DNA of 39,482 nucleotides from Phoronis australis (Eukaryota; Phoronida; Phoronidae). The translations under genes were made by a program, and so were the position numbers. Positions 1 through 10,783 of the stretch are shown piece after piece; the stretch's first letter is position 1, and the number at the start of each line of letters is the position of its first letter. Location: the NCBI GenBank assembly GCA_002633005.1, contig NMRA01000197.1, positions 587,476 to 626,957 of the forward strand, given 5' to 3'. A model generated the notes under the pieces. That model did not search any database. It was not told where the DNA came from and saw nothing but the letters and a program-made list of their open reading frames with translations.

Positions 1-32
1 CCCCCCCCCCCCCCTAAATCCGCCTATGCGTT
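1..32. mobile_element. C-tract followed by hAT-like terminal motif (partial)
   Basis: A run of 14 C leads into CTAAATCCGCC. Read on the other strand this is GGCGGATTTAG followed by a G-run, which resembles the common hAT/MITE end CAGTGGCGGATTTAG. A similar motif closes a candidate element at 2390. The rest of the element would lie outside the window. The match is short and low-complexity, so this is only a suggestion. Confidence 0.25.
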
Positions 33-737
33 GATAGAGGGTTGAATGTCAAAAACAGATTCGAAAACGCCAAAAATGGCCACTAAGTGACGCAAAATGC
101 CTTAGATACTTCCGAAAATGGAAGAATAGAGTCATGTCACTAATAGATGCCTATATTCCAAATTTTATGAAAATCTGAGATGTACACCACACATGGAGGT
201 TTCAGAACAAACTCCATGATAGCAAGTCTTTTGAAGACAACGGGAATTCTACAAACGAAGTACAAGGTGGCGCGAAAGGGGCCGAGTTCTATTCAGCCAA
301 GCACTCTCAAATTCTTACAGACTGAGTTTTCCACACCGTAGATATGAGCAAATGGAAACAGGTATACATATTCTGAACAAACCAGTGTCAAAGAAATTAT
401 AGCTTTCAACTCCGCCCGCCGAGTGGAAGTGGGAAACTTATCGTTACAACAAAAACGACATATATTATTTATACATGGATTACAGACATTAGCGTTTATT
501 ACAAAGTGCACTCAGATTTCCACATGTCCGAAGTCAATGGTCGCCAACAATTTCCCGTTTATTCCCCAATGATCAATACCCGAGTTTGACTACTGATCAG
601 CGACATTTTTGCCGAAAATATATTTTTAATGAATAGCGTGGATTCGTATTTTAAGCAATGCGCGTACTGTTAAGAAACGTAGATGATCTACCTGTACGCA
701 ATGTGCCGATTCGACCAAGAACGTATTTTTTAACGCC
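33..737. other. No gene recognised
   Basis: AT-rich DNA in which only short chance ORFs are seen. None has recognisable motifs or convincing splice signals. Confidence 0.5.
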
Positions 738-905
738 AACTATTCCCACAAATGGGCGTCTTGGGATCTAGTTTCGTACGACAAAGATCACCAGATGTCA
801 GAAACTGGGGAACTTTTGTGTTGAAAATTCTGCACCCAGAATCCACTGAGCTACGTGTAAAGGTTACGACAGACTTTTTGACTCAAAATTGTCGAGCTGA
901 TTAAT
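738..905 (+). repeat. Old copy of the 19-24 kb repeat family, part 1
   Basis: This stretch aligns visibly with 19480-19635. Shared landmarks are TTTCGTACGACAAAG, GGGAACTTTTGT, TTCTGCACCCAG, ATCCACTGAGCTA and GACTTTTTG. It is more diverged than the two copies at 19-24 kb are from each other. Part 2 of the same copy lies at 1859-2070, so about 950 bp of unrelated DNA has come between the parts. Confidence 0.6.
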
Positions 906-930
906 GGTTTCAGTTACTTATTAATGACTT

Positions 931-1065
931 TAGTGTAGTCGCGAAAATTGTTAGACCAACATGGATGAACAAGAGTATGAGTTGCGTTGAAAAACGTTAT
1001 TTCGTTTGTTATTTGTAGTTACTCGGTTCATCCATGTTGGTTTAACGATTTTCGTTACCACACTG
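931..1065. mobile_element. Small inverted-repeat element
   Basis: Arms of about 40 bp (931-970 and 1026-1065) face each other around a 55-bp centre. The best-matched part is 942-970 against the reverse complement of 1026-1054, which share ACCAACATGGATGAAC exactly and differ at only a few outer positions. There is no coding capacity. It sits in the DNA that splits the old repeat copy. It could be a MITE or the remnant of a larger TIR element; no target-site duplication was found. Confidence 0.5.
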
Positions 1066-1470
1066 TTTTTCAAACCAATTTACGGCATAAATCACGACGA
1101 AACTAGAAGAGTAAACGGTAAATGCGTTGAAATATGAATGAGCCAAAGTGGCGTGTAACAGCTACAAACCATGGTCGGCCAAACAGTCTCACATAAGCAA
1201 AATACTATTAAAGAATATAGTCACGTGAAAAATGAACGCGGTGGAAGCTCCATCGCTAACACAAAAACCACCAACAGATGGCGAATTAAGTCAAACTACT
1301 AACAGAGTGCGTTGGCTCCTACATTCAGTGTAACTATTTTTAGTCGAGTTCATCGATCGATAAGACACAAGACTGCAGACAGATATAAACAGGATGAAAA
1401 TCAAACTCAGACTTTCTCATTGGGGCCACCAGTGAAACGCTCAAACTGTACGTTATTTAACTTCATGGCA

Positions 1471-1816
1471 CAATTGACCTATTGCAAGCTCCGCCCCCTT
1501 GCGTAATGTCGACATACAAACAATAAGTTTTACCTGGCAACGTGTCTGTCGGGTACAGTGGCGGCATAGAAATGAAGGGGTGTCAAGAATGCTGCGTTCC
1601 TATTGGTCAGTTAAGCCGGCTCTCAAAATCCTGGCGATTGGTCAATTGACCTATCACTAGCTCCGCTCCCTTACGGATGTCGGCTAACAAACAATAAGTT
1701 TTACACGGCAACGTGTGGTTTGTCGGATAAAATGGCGGCTTGGAAACGACGGTGTGTCAATAATGCTGTGTTCTAAATGGTCAGTTAAGCCGTCACTCAA
1801 AATCCTGGTGATAGGT
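1471..1816. repeat. 172-bp tandem duplication, two copies
   Basis: The copies run 1471-1642 and 1643-1816. Both start CAATTGACCTAT. Both contain AGCTCCGC, ACAAACAATAAGTTTTAC, GGCAACGTGT, GGCGGC and GGTCAGTTAAGCCG, and both end CAAAATCCTGG. Divergence by substitutions and small indels shows an old duplication. No ORF is shared between the copies. Confidence 0.75.
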
Positions 1817-1858
1817 CGATTATTGATACTGCGTGCGGAACAACTACGGAAGATTTAG

Positions 1859-2070
1859 CACACACACACATGAACGCTATTGGAGTGGTGGTACTTTTCG
1901 AAAACTATTTATTACTAAATAAGAAACAAACGAACACAGAAACACAGACACAAATTCACATTTTGTCAGCTCTGTCATTGAAAGAAAATAAATACACTTA
2001 ACGGGGCACACTACAGTTGCACGCCTAAGTGGAGACGAGTCCTTACCTCACGTCTTTACCAAGGCAGCCT
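1859..2070 (+). repeat. Old copy of the 19-24 kb repeat family, part 2
   Basis: Begins with a short CA run and aligns with 19671-19915 and with 22287-22480. Shared landmarks are GGAGTGGTG, TTATT(A/G)CTAAATAAG, TTCACATTTTGTCAGC, GTCATTGAAAGAAAAT and CTAAGTGGAGACGAGTCCTT. The CA run sits at the same place as the longer (CA)n of the copy at 19649, so that microsatellite is a feature of the family. Confidence 0.6.
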
Positions 2071-2390
2071 AAAATATAGAGGGGGCGGGGGGGGCTCGAA
2101 TTTTGCGGTCATGTGAACCTTTTACTGGAACAAGAAGACGAGTACTAAAAAAACGGGGTACTAGGTTCAACCCCGTGCATTGTGCATTCGCGACGAATTT
2201 CTGGGGACTTTTGTCTGTTTCCTCGGACATTTTGTTTCTCTAAGAAGGATCTTTTTGTCCACTTCGTCAAATAGGGATTCGCGCATATATTAGCCAGGAT
2301 TTTTCCCGTCGGACTTTCGCACCCCCGAACTGCCAAATGGAATCTGGGAGAATTTAAGGGGGTCTTGGGCCCCCTCTAAATCCGCCACTG
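2062..2390. mobile_element. hAT-like miniature element candidate
   Basis: The right end is clear: its reverse complement starts CAGTGGCGGATTTAGAGGGG, a widespread hAT/MITE-type terminus. The left end is only loosely similar (CAGCCTAAAATATAGAGGGG near 2066-2085). The roughly 330-bp body holds no transposase-like ORF, and no 8-bp target duplication was identified. The left boundary is uncertain. Confidence 0.35.
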
Positions 2391-4300
2391 GGTTAATCCG
2401 CAACAGGGGGTTGGGATAAGCAGACACGATACCCGCAATTGGCGATCTTTCAACAATGTTCGATACGCGGATGTTTAGGTGTGGGGGTCACCTGAGTAAC
2501 GCGCGGCAAGGGAAATCTTGCTTTTTCAATATATGCTGTGAAAGTACTGAAAGGCGTGCAGACCAGGAATATGATGTGGGGAAGCTGGGCTGAAGCGAAA
2601 ACAATCACAATTTTTCGAACAGTCCTTCGTTCAGTTGCCCAACTTGGCAATTGGCCATTTTTACACTGCTCGTGTCAGGATATAATATCTGATTACTGAA
2701 CTGCAGGCATGAAGACTAATCCAAAATACTTGGCCATACTGTATGTTAAGAATCTTCCTATCACAAACAGGTTTTCTTACTATAAAATCAAATTTGGAAC
2801 CGTGAGAACTGATTCCAAGCGTGCGTGGGAGAAGAATTTATTTTAAATTTCTCGGCGGCTAAGGGATGCGCAGTACGTATATCAGATTAAGGGCGGGGGT
2901 GTATAGGAACGACGGTTCAAAATAATGTGTGGGAGTGGGGCTGATCTCTTTGTGAGCACATAATTACACGGTGTGGGGATACTGCAAAACGCCGACAAGT
3001 GCCTGGTGCTTGATCGGGGGTGACTTGAGATCCGTGAGAGAGGAATACCCTGCGTGAGAGAACAATATTTGTCCGTTGGCAATCCCGAGCGATGCACAGG
3101 AGAGGAATTGAGTCAGTGTTCTTTGCTTTTTACATTACGGAGTTCTCCCGTTTAGTCTAACTTGTTAGATTGTAGAGTACAGGTTGGGCGGATGACCGTT
3201 GTGACCAATATCTTACACCGACGACTGATTAAGTCCATTCTGGCAATGAGGGTTATAGGGTCACCTCTCTTTTGTTCGGTAGTTTCTCTAATCTCCAATA
3301 AGATCATATCTTATTGACTCACTTGGCTGTGGTATTAAAAATAAGTTATAAAATGTTTGAACATAAACCAATGACATTTCTGAATTCCCCATCAAAAACT
3401 TGTCATGCTTAAAGTTTTTGAATCACCAAAATCTCCCAACTATACAATCGAAGTTAAGACGCGCTCACAACCGCTGTACGTCTGTAAAGTCGCGGAACGG
3501 GAGAACGCCCTAATTAATGAACTTTAAAAGCCTGTCATTTATCTTTATGACTCCAACGAGGTCATTTTTCACAATACTTCATATTAAATTTAGACCCCCC
3601 CTTAAATGCGACCTGGGACGTATTTAAATTTTACGTAGTTACCCGGGGTCATCTTCAATACTGATAACTAAGGCTTATTGGGGCACAACAAAAGTACGTC
3701 CCAAGTGAGCAGCACGTCTCCTGGATATAATGTATTTGCATCGAGCGACACAAATTAAATGATAATGTTGCGCGATCTTACTGGTTTTTCTTGAAAAAAC
3801 GAAAAAGAAATAAAATAAAACGCTCACAGTGGATAAAAAGCGTACAGCCGCTCAGACAATTCGAGAATCTGCCACTGATTGCGATCTTCTATTAGTTTGA
3901 TATTTTCTCTATCAACTGATTGACACTTAAAAAAACGCATGTAAGTGCAATATCACATGTTTTTTATGTTTCTGGAAAAAATCACACTCTTCCGCCTCTT
4001 TATTTGTTGGATATCGCGCTTTGAGAAGAGCAATTTACCCCGATTGTTTACACGGCAATTAGCCGTGTCACGTGACTAGTAACACTCTCCAATATGGCGT
4101 CAAGTTGTCAGCTGCAGTAGCGCGTGCGCCCGGTCTATGACTCAAGATTATTGTAATGTATTTAGACGACGAATCTGGTGGCAACTGAACGTCGATTGCT
4201 TAACGTTTTATTACGACAATGGAGTTGCCAACTACATGTAAGCGATACCTGCATTCTTAATTGCGGACACTGTTCAAGGAAAGTTGCGTGATTTTCAGCA
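2391..4300. other. No gene recognised; E-box and palindrome near 4060
   Basis: No supported coding sequence. At 4050-4068 there is a palindrome, ACACGGC-AATTA-GCCGTGT, followed at once by CACGTGAC, an E-box-like site. CCAATATGGCG follows shortly after; AATATGGCG resembles a YY1 core. Such clusters occur at animal promoters, but no supported first exon follows, so a promoter is only possible. Confidence 0.3.
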
Positions 4301-4567
4301 TTAAAGGCGAAGTCAACTTTTTTCATGTCATTTTTAGCACAAGGAAGGTTCGTTGGTTATCCCAGACATATTTTCCACTTAATTGCAGCTTTCCGTAATT
4401 TAATTAATTATTTGTTCTTTACTTCGGAAATCCGTTTTGGGAGGCAAGAATATCGCGCCAATTTCTTTTCATATAGTCTGACTGTGAGAGCTGTCGAGTC
4501 AGTCATTGAGCTACTTCCGTTGTGATAAGTTCGTTGGTCGTTTGCTTTTGTTTACGAGTCAGTCAAC

Positions 4568-4783
4568 ATGCTACACTGTTGCTGCGTACCGGGATGTACT
4601 CATTATGGCCCAAAGCCTGTAAGCAGCCCTGCTGTGATGTTGAGTAGTGGGAGTGAATGCAGGCCCAGTGAAGAGTACAGTTTGTCGTTCAGTGAACAGA
4701 TAGGTAAGCCAAACTTCGATAAGTTTATTGCGGACTTGTCTAAGGTAAGTGGGACAGTTGTTCCACTGCCCGTGAGACGATAA
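4568..4783 (+). pseudogene. THAP N-terminal fragment, plus-strand arm
   Basis: A 71-codon open frame. Its first 13 residues (MLHCCCVPGCTHY) match the start of the THAP C2CH DNA-binding domain, where Cys5 and Cys10 would be the first zinc ligand pair. After about residue 14 the frame enters the unique centre of the foldback and no longer looks like THAP: there is no C-x2-H pair, no AVPTIF-like motif and no conserved Trp. A splice donor-like AAG|GTAAGT lies at 4743, which suggests that this was once the first exon of a transposase gene. A functional product is unlikely. Confidence 0.55.
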
Positions 4784-4818
4784 TGAGAACATCCCGGTAC
4801 GCAGCAACAGTTTGGCAT
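4603..4818 (-). pseudogene. THAP N-terminal fragment, minus-strand arm
   Basis: This is the mirror partner of the plus-strand fragment: 71 codons starting MPNCCCVPGCSHY. It has the same Cys5/Cys10 pair. The inverted homology ends soon after the HY dipeptide, and the remainder is the complement of the central spacer. The two fragments overlap head to head. As in the other arm, only the first zinc ligand pair is present, so the DNA-binding fold cannot form. Confidence 0.55.
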
Positions 4819-5086
4819 GTTGACTGACTCCTAAACAAAAGCAAACGACGACCGAACTTATCACAACCGAGATATAACAATGACTGTCTTGGCAGCTCTC
4901 ATAGTCAGACTATATGAAAAGAAATTGGCGCGAAATTCTTGCCTCCCAAAACGTCACTTCCGGAGTAGAGAACGATTAACTAATTAAATTACGAAAAACT
5001 GTAATTAAGTGGAAAATATGTCTGGGATAACCAACGAACCTTATTTTTGCTAAAAAGGCATGGAAAAAGGTTGCCTTCGCCTTTAA

Positions 5087-5717
5087 GCCAAATCATTGAG
5101 CCTGAAATAGAGTACTAAATTACTACATGCCATTTTTTTAAACAGGAGTGGTCATGCTTTTGCCCCTAAAGCAGACTCCACCTTCTTTGGCATATTGAAC
5201 GTCTATGCATTTTTTAAAGAAACGTCACGGCGTGATTGTTAATTGCTGTCATGAGTACCAGAGTTTATCTGAATCATGCCAGGGTATAATTCACATGACG
5301 AGAACACTGTTTGTCTGACGTATCGTCTACAAGCGTTCCCAAAGATTTTGCGAACATTGTGTTGTCGACAAACATGTGGTTAACGACTCCGCTTGTGACA
5401 AATATTAATGTTGATTGGTTTTTCGCAATATCGCATGAGAAAAAATTTTAAAAAAATTCAGATAACCTTGGGTGGATGCCGGGAACTGTCTGGCCTCTGA
5501 TATCTTTTTAGCTCTTGTTTTAGAACGACTTTTGACAGCCTATCAAACAACATGCCAAGAGTTTTTCAACAAGGCTCTTTGGGGTGTTAAAATCATGTTA
5601 CATTATTTTAAGGAAATAAGTGAAATTGGTTTCTGAGTATTTGTTCTACAACTATTAATGACAAGTTTAGGCCCTACTAAAAGATGTGTTGTATCTTCCC
5701 AAAACTAAGCTAAGTGC
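5087..5717. other. No gene recognised
   Basis: AT-rich DNA with no supported ORF, RNA or repeat. Confidence 0.5.
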
Positions 5718-5756
5718 GTTTGTGTTTGTGTGTGTTTGTGTGTGTGTGTGTGTATC
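5718..5756. repeat. (GT)n microsatellite
   Basis: Imperfect GT repeat, interrupted by TTTGTG, directly next to the left end of the foldback at 5757-6195. Confidence 0.85.
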
Positions 5757-6195
5757 TAGGAGGGATCAGAAATTGGTCGGGCTTCAAGACCATCTGGCTG
5801 GACTGCAAAACCCAAAGGCCGGTGTTCCAACTTGGTGGTCGGACCTGAAAACGCAATTTAGAGCGATCCAGGAGGGCCATGACTCCCCTTAAAACACTCC
5901 CAGATTCCATTTGGCAGATCAGGATGCGAATGTCTGACGGGCAAAATCACGGCTAACACTCTGCCCTGCCCCCCTAACTAAAATCCTGGATGTGTCCCTG
6001 CCTTAAAACCAGATGGCCGCACTAAAATTGGTTGGCTATACCTAAAACTGGCTGGCCGGTGCTCAAATCGGCCATCGTGTTTTGAAGTCCGGCCAACACG
6101 TTTGACCACCGGCTGTTTGGTTTTGCTGTCCAGCCGATTGGTTTTGAAGTCGGGGCAACTGGTTCTGAAGTCAGACCAATTGTTGATTCCCCCTT
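5757..6195. mobile_element. Foldback element made of about 21-bp units
   Basis: The left arm (5757-5850) is the diverged reverse complement of the right arm (6072-6193). Outer shared parts are AGGG(A)ATCA followed by AATTGGTC and GACTTC-like blocks. Each arm is a short array of about 21-bp units with consensus close to TGGCCGGACTTCAAAACCAAT, and similar units continue through 6001-6060. The ORFs here on both strands (61-93 codons) are by-products of the repeat. The structure resembles foldback elements whose arms are internally repetitive. No target duplication was identified. Confidence 0.55.
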
Positions 6196-9100
6196 GTATA
6201 TGCATGCATATATCATTAATGTTTTCAATTGTTTCTACAACAATTCGTTTGTGCGACATTGACCTGTTGCCCAGGCTGAGATTTTTTTGTTGATTCCACT
6301 TCTGGGCAGTAATGTTATCGGAAGTATTTACCTATGCCCCTGAAAATGGAAAGTTCACCTTGTCACAGAATCCAATCCAATAAATACTTTGTGCTGCTGA
6401 CACGCCAACTGTCCCTCTCCTGGCGGACTGTCCCACTTTTTGATTTCCGCACCATTCCCCTCACCATCGCAATGTCCCGCTTTTCGACATACGGCAAAAC
6501 CGACATAAAAAAAGAATCCACACGCGTCTCAGGTTTATGACATTAGCAAAGCCTCTTGGAAATTTTGTCAAAATCCCGAGGATTTTCTCACATCAAGTTT
6601 TGACAAAAAAGAGGAAATTTTTTACTGCCCCAAATGCACATTGCAATCTAAACAACCATACCTCAACAGATCGAAAGTAAACATTATTATCGCAAGATGC
6701 CCTGTAACTGTGTCGTGTTGGCAAAACGCACTCATCTTAAGCAGTACTTGACATCTACTTCAGCAAAAATAACGAAGGCAACTAGATGCAACAAAAGATA
6801 TATATTTTTTTTAAATTAAAACGATAAAGATAATGATGCAAAATTTGCAGTGTGAGTGACAGAAGGTTATTCTTTATTTGCTGCAGGGAGACCTATAAAA
6901 TTATTTTCAGTTCTTATAATTACGATACAAAATTATAAAAAAAATTGAAAATGAATCCAGAGGTTATCTGGAAAGCCTGAAATACATATCCATTTAATTC
7001 CAACAATAAATTTAATTCCAACGCAAATGGAAAATAGCAAAGACGAAAACCGATGTCTCGTACCCTAACAATTAGTATGGAAAAATGAAAGTCAAAAACA
7101 ACATACTTTTAACTATAGAATACATCAATCACAATCCCAAGTTGCCAAACTTCTCAGCTTCAAACACAAACAAAAATTACAGGAGTTAACTGTTCATAAG
7201 CCACGCTGGTGTGGAACAAACTATGTGACATAAGAAATAGCTACAAGGACACTCAAAATAGGATAGCAGAATTTGTAAACAATGGCTTAGACCATTCAGA
7301 TCATTCAGAACCTGTCACGTGACCTCTTTTCTCTTGAACTGCAAAACTCGAGTCAGTCAAAATAAGACTTTTAACATAATAAAACATGAAAAGTGTCAAA
7401 ATATATAGGAATTCATTAACGACAATTTAAAACGCATTTGCAGTAACGAAAATAGCACTTTGTGCCCCGTTTCGGCGGCACGTAGAAAATAGAACTCAGG
7501 CCTAGCAGCCAACTTGGCAACTGTCGGCACCCGATTGCAAGTGGGATCAAACAAAAGAATTTCATACATCACTCACATCCCACGATTCCAATCCAACGAA
7601 TTACCGGTTACGGTTGAATTTCCTTTCAGAAAGCGTTTTCCTTTCCTACGACGTTGTGTGTCGTCGTTTTCAGGTGGTCCTCCGCGATTCGGCCACGCAC
7701 GCCGTAATTGTCTTTCTGTCAAAGTTTACAGCACGCAAACCCTGACTTATGTTGTTTGCTGACACATTGACCGTTTCTTTTATCCTCTTTATCGACGGAA
7801 TACTCTGTCTATTCCAAGGTCCACGCATTTTTGGCTGCAGAATTGCATTATTTGTCACCGCGATTTAATATCATATGCAGACGCCATTAATGAACCACGC
7901 TGTCCCAGGTGCCCCGGCAATTACAATTTTCGTTCCTCCGAAACATAAAGAGCAGTTTCCGGTTTTCGAGTCGTCGGCAACGCAGCAGTTAGAAACCAAT
8001 TTGCTGCGGAAATTTTATGGCAAATCCATTTTTTCAGCGGAAAAATATAACAAAAATGCGCGGAGGGAATAAAAGAAAAAAGCGGAAATCCGCGTTTCCT
8101 CGGAAAATTCCAGCCTTGTCACATGAACCGTAAAAACGATCTTTTTTGATGAAAAACTCGATGTGTCTCGACCTTTCAACCATATGACGCACGTTTTGTA
8201 AAAGCATGCTTGCGCAATGCAAAGTAAACCCAGTTAATTTCTGTTAATAATTTTATTTTAAACTTGACAATTGTAAACTGCATTTAGCTTTCGTAACAAA
8301 CATTAAAGTTAGAATCTAATAAATACTCTTTGAAGTTGTTATATTAAAACTGAACAAATGTTTGTTTTGTCTGATGGGCTTCCCCGCGCGTGAACTGACC
8401 TTGGGAAAGTACGCGGGCTAGTCAGTCTCACCTCGTGATGTGTTGCGTTGAGGCTTCGTTGGCATTCGTTTCTGTTTGAATGAACGTGGATATGGAATTC
8501 GCAGCCGAAGGTGGATCCGTTAAGAAGTTATTTGCATGTCTTTTGACTGGGAGTACGTAGATGTGTATGTGTTTCAATGAGACAATGACTTGGTTAGGGT
8601 CGCAGTCGACGTCGGTTGTTAGACTTGGACATTTTTCACTTTCACCAAATTTTAAAAGAACAATCTATCCCATCCTTTTTACTGTGTACTGTGTACAACG
8701 ATTAGTGTTACGACACCTGATTCGTTAACCATGACCTTGTCCCCTCGGAATTCCGGCATTGTTTGGTTGTTGGTATTAGGGTTTTGCAGACGATAAAGTG
8801 TAAGGATTATGGATTTCTACTCTGCACTTCTTTGTGATTCGCCCATGTAATATCAAAAATTGCGTATTCGGTGTTATTAACCAATCGTGTCCTAACACAC
8901 TCCAGGTCATGTGAGAATATCGTATTCTATTGTAATTTCCCACGAGACTTAGCCATATTTTCCCTTTCTACGTACTGAAAAGAAAAAAGGACCGTTCCAT
9001 GTTTTTTGAGGCACCCACAATTTATAGTTCGACTAAAAATGTAAAAAAACGCAACTGGGCACCACTGAGTGTTACGTCTCAAGTTCTACAAACACGCTGT

Positions 9101-9300
9101 AGGGACATTTGTGTGAGGCGTTTTGGCTTAGACCCAGGTGTCCCACAATTTATTCGGAACGCCGATTTTCAATCCAGTTGTCCCGTTTTTTAATTATCGA
9201 ATGTTGACAGTGGCAACTACGCAAAAGATGTTCTAAATGACACTTACTCTTTGTTATAAATATCGTTATTTTCCAGAGTCTGCTTTCTTTAGTTACATAC
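6196..9300. other. No gene recognised
   Basis: Several short ORFs occur (for example 7514-7762 and 7875-8072 on plus), but none has recognisable motifs or good splice context. The part at 7440-8100 is somewhat richer in CpG than its surroundings. I see no RNA gene or clear mobile element. Confidence 0.45.
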
Positions 9301-9430
9301 CAATCATGAAAACGTGTTCCAATGTCTCTTGTTTACGGCGACATTCACTACACGTACCAGGTTCAGTATTTATTTCTTTTGTAGAAAGTCCAACATCGCA
9401 AACATTGTAATGAGCTATCCAACGTATATT
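9300..9430 (-). pseudogene. LINE-type zinc-knuckle remnant (non-LTR retrotransposon)
   Basis: On the minus strand, 9420 to 9310 reads as one open stretch containing TCSECRRKQETLEHVFMIG. The C-x2-C followed by ETLEHVF is the pattern of the zinc-binding segment near the C-terminus of many non-LTR retrotransposon polyproteins (C-x2-C-x7-8-ETxEHxF). The expected following Cys is not seen. Upstream on the same strand, 9726-9514 is open and carries KILHLCILTG, which may belong to the same decayed ORF, but I cannot place it in a domain. Confidence 0.4.
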
Positions 9431-9726
9431 TCAAAGCTACACAATAGATGTTTGTACATTTTTATCTGTCAGAAAACCTTTATCTGCAAATTTCAGATTG
9501 GTATTTGGAATAATTAGTTGATTGTCTTTTTGTTAATGTCACTACATCCTGAATTTTTACCGAATAACATTTTTGTATCAAACACCATCAATACCCCGGT
9601 TAATATACAGAGATGTAAAATTTTGGACGTATACTTAACTAGATTCTTCACACCAAATCTTTGTCGGTTTAGGGTAGAAATCGTTTCAATCATAGAAGTT
9701 ATTTCCGTGCTGATTAAACTAATCAA

Positions 9727-10600
9727 CTATAAACGTAACCTCTCTGGCTCATTTCATTTTTATGTTACTATTAGGCCCTGAGATTATTTGCAAATTGGCA
9801 ACACTCTTAGTTTTTAGAATTAAAGACTATTTTTTGAACCTGTCGGGTATGCAAAAGGAAAATTATTTATGAATAACGTTTTTCATATTTTGCTTCTGTA
9901 AGTATCATACACAATCAAAAACTGATAAAAAGCTTTCTAGTGATATAACTCTTTTGAAATTCGGTTGAAAAACGGCGAAGTTTCGAAGAGTTTCATTGAT
10001 AGTTAATTACAGAGCAAGAACGAACACAAACAAAATCCGCGCATGCGCGTCGCAACCTTAGCGTTGCCATTGCAGGACCAGAGTTCTATGACTCAATAGT
10101 AAAGAAAAGAATTTCAAAACGTTACGAATGGAAATTTATTTTATTTCTCTAAGGGTCGCTTTATTCTGTTCCGGTCATCCTCAGCACTGATGTAGTGGGG
10201 CGTACAAGCCGGTAGACGCAGTACATCACTTTATCATTTTCGGTGTTGCGTCCACGGCCGTTAAGTGAGGTCTACTGGGGCGTAGACGCACAGGATGACA
10301 CGCTGGGCTTGGGGCCAATGCATACCTATAAAATTACCACTACAGCACTGATCCTCAGGTCTACTCCGTTTTTATGCCCTGCAAACCCTTTTCGTGGTTT
10401 GTTTACTGTATATCGTTGGTCTGCCTTGTAAAGATCCCGAGCGCGTAATTAAACAATCTTTACTCTTACTATTAGATCTGAACCTAGATTCGTGTAACAA
10501 GGAAGGCGAATTATTGTGTTTGCATGTTCCTGCGTCATGATTGGTTGAAATCATTAGCTTGATTGACGTGTCGGAACTACCCACGTCTCTTGCTTAACGA
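9727..10600. other. No gene recognised; NRF1-like palindrome
   Basis: No supported ORF. At 10038-10049 lies the perfect 12-bp palindrome CGCGCATGCGCG, which contains the NRF1 consensus GCGCATGCGC. This site type is typical of animal CpG promoters. No transcript start can be assigned from sequence alone. Confidence 0.3.
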
Positions 10601-10618
10601 AACGACCCCTTCGAACAG

Positions 10619-10627
10619 TATAAAAAA
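10619..10627 (+). promoter_or_regulatory. TATA box
   Basis: TATAAAAAA lies 91 bp upstream of a good ATG that opens a signal peptide. With transcription starting about 30 bp downstream, the 5' leader would be about 60 nt. This is the cleanest promoter-plus-ORF arrangement in the window. Confidence 0.55.
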
Positions 10628-10709
10628 CTGCCCAACGCCAAGTCCACGTTGCTAAATCCTAGTTGCGAGCACGAGTGATCTCTGCCCACTTCTAACGGAT
10701 CTGCAAGTG

Positions 10710-10782
10710 ATGAAAACGTTGTTGATGTGCTTCTTGGCCGGTGTCGCATCATTGGTGGTGTCGGGTTACCATATCAATGGAG
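10710..10782 (+). CDS. First coding exon of a predicted secreted protein
   Basis: The ATG at 10710 opens MKTLLMCFLAGVASLVVSG, a textbook signal peptide: Lys at position 3, a hydrophobic core of about 14 residues and small residues before the likely cleavage after Ser-Gly. Five or so mature residues (YHING) follow. The frame stops after the unspliced GGT AAA TAA, but GGAG|GTAAAT at 10783 is a good splice donor, so this should be a first exon ending in phase 1. Start choice: first ATG after the TATA box, with G at -1 and A at -3 (AGTG before the ATG). The next exon is not certain. The acceptor at 14275 would continue in frame into a Pro-rich exon, and a Cys-rich candidate lies at 12034. The product family is not recognised. 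Seen: the motif arrangement. Inferred: splicing and secretion. Confidence 0.6.
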
Positions 10783-10783
10783 G

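Larger units (their letters stand above)
4301..5086. mobile_element. Foldback transposon with THAP-domain ORF starts in both arms
   Basis: A 786-bp element with about 300-bp inverted arms (4301-4602 and 4786-5086) around a 170-bp unique centre. Both tips read TTAAAGGCGAAG, so the element is bounded by TTAA on each side; TTAA may be the target duplication or part of the terminus. The inner end of each arm contains an ATG followed by a Cys-rich start: MLHCCCVPGCTHY on plus from 4568 and MPNCCCVPGCSHY on minus from 4818. The C-x4-C spacing after the initiator Met fits the N-terminus of the THAP zinc finger found in P-element-type transposases. The downstream C-x2-H part and any transposase are absent. 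It is therefore non-autonomous, possibly made by head-to-head joining of two 5' ends. Confidence 0.75.

Noticed and set aside
4050-4110. Promoter of a housekeeping gene
   Set aside because: The E-box, palindrome and ATGGCG cluster is suggestive, but the ATG at 4094 leads to a stop after eight codons and has no clear donor.
9514-9726. Endonuclease domain of a LINE
   Set aside because: KILHLCILTG resembles a piece of such ORFs, but the order relative to the zinc knuckle and the lack of catalytic motifs do not allow a domain call.
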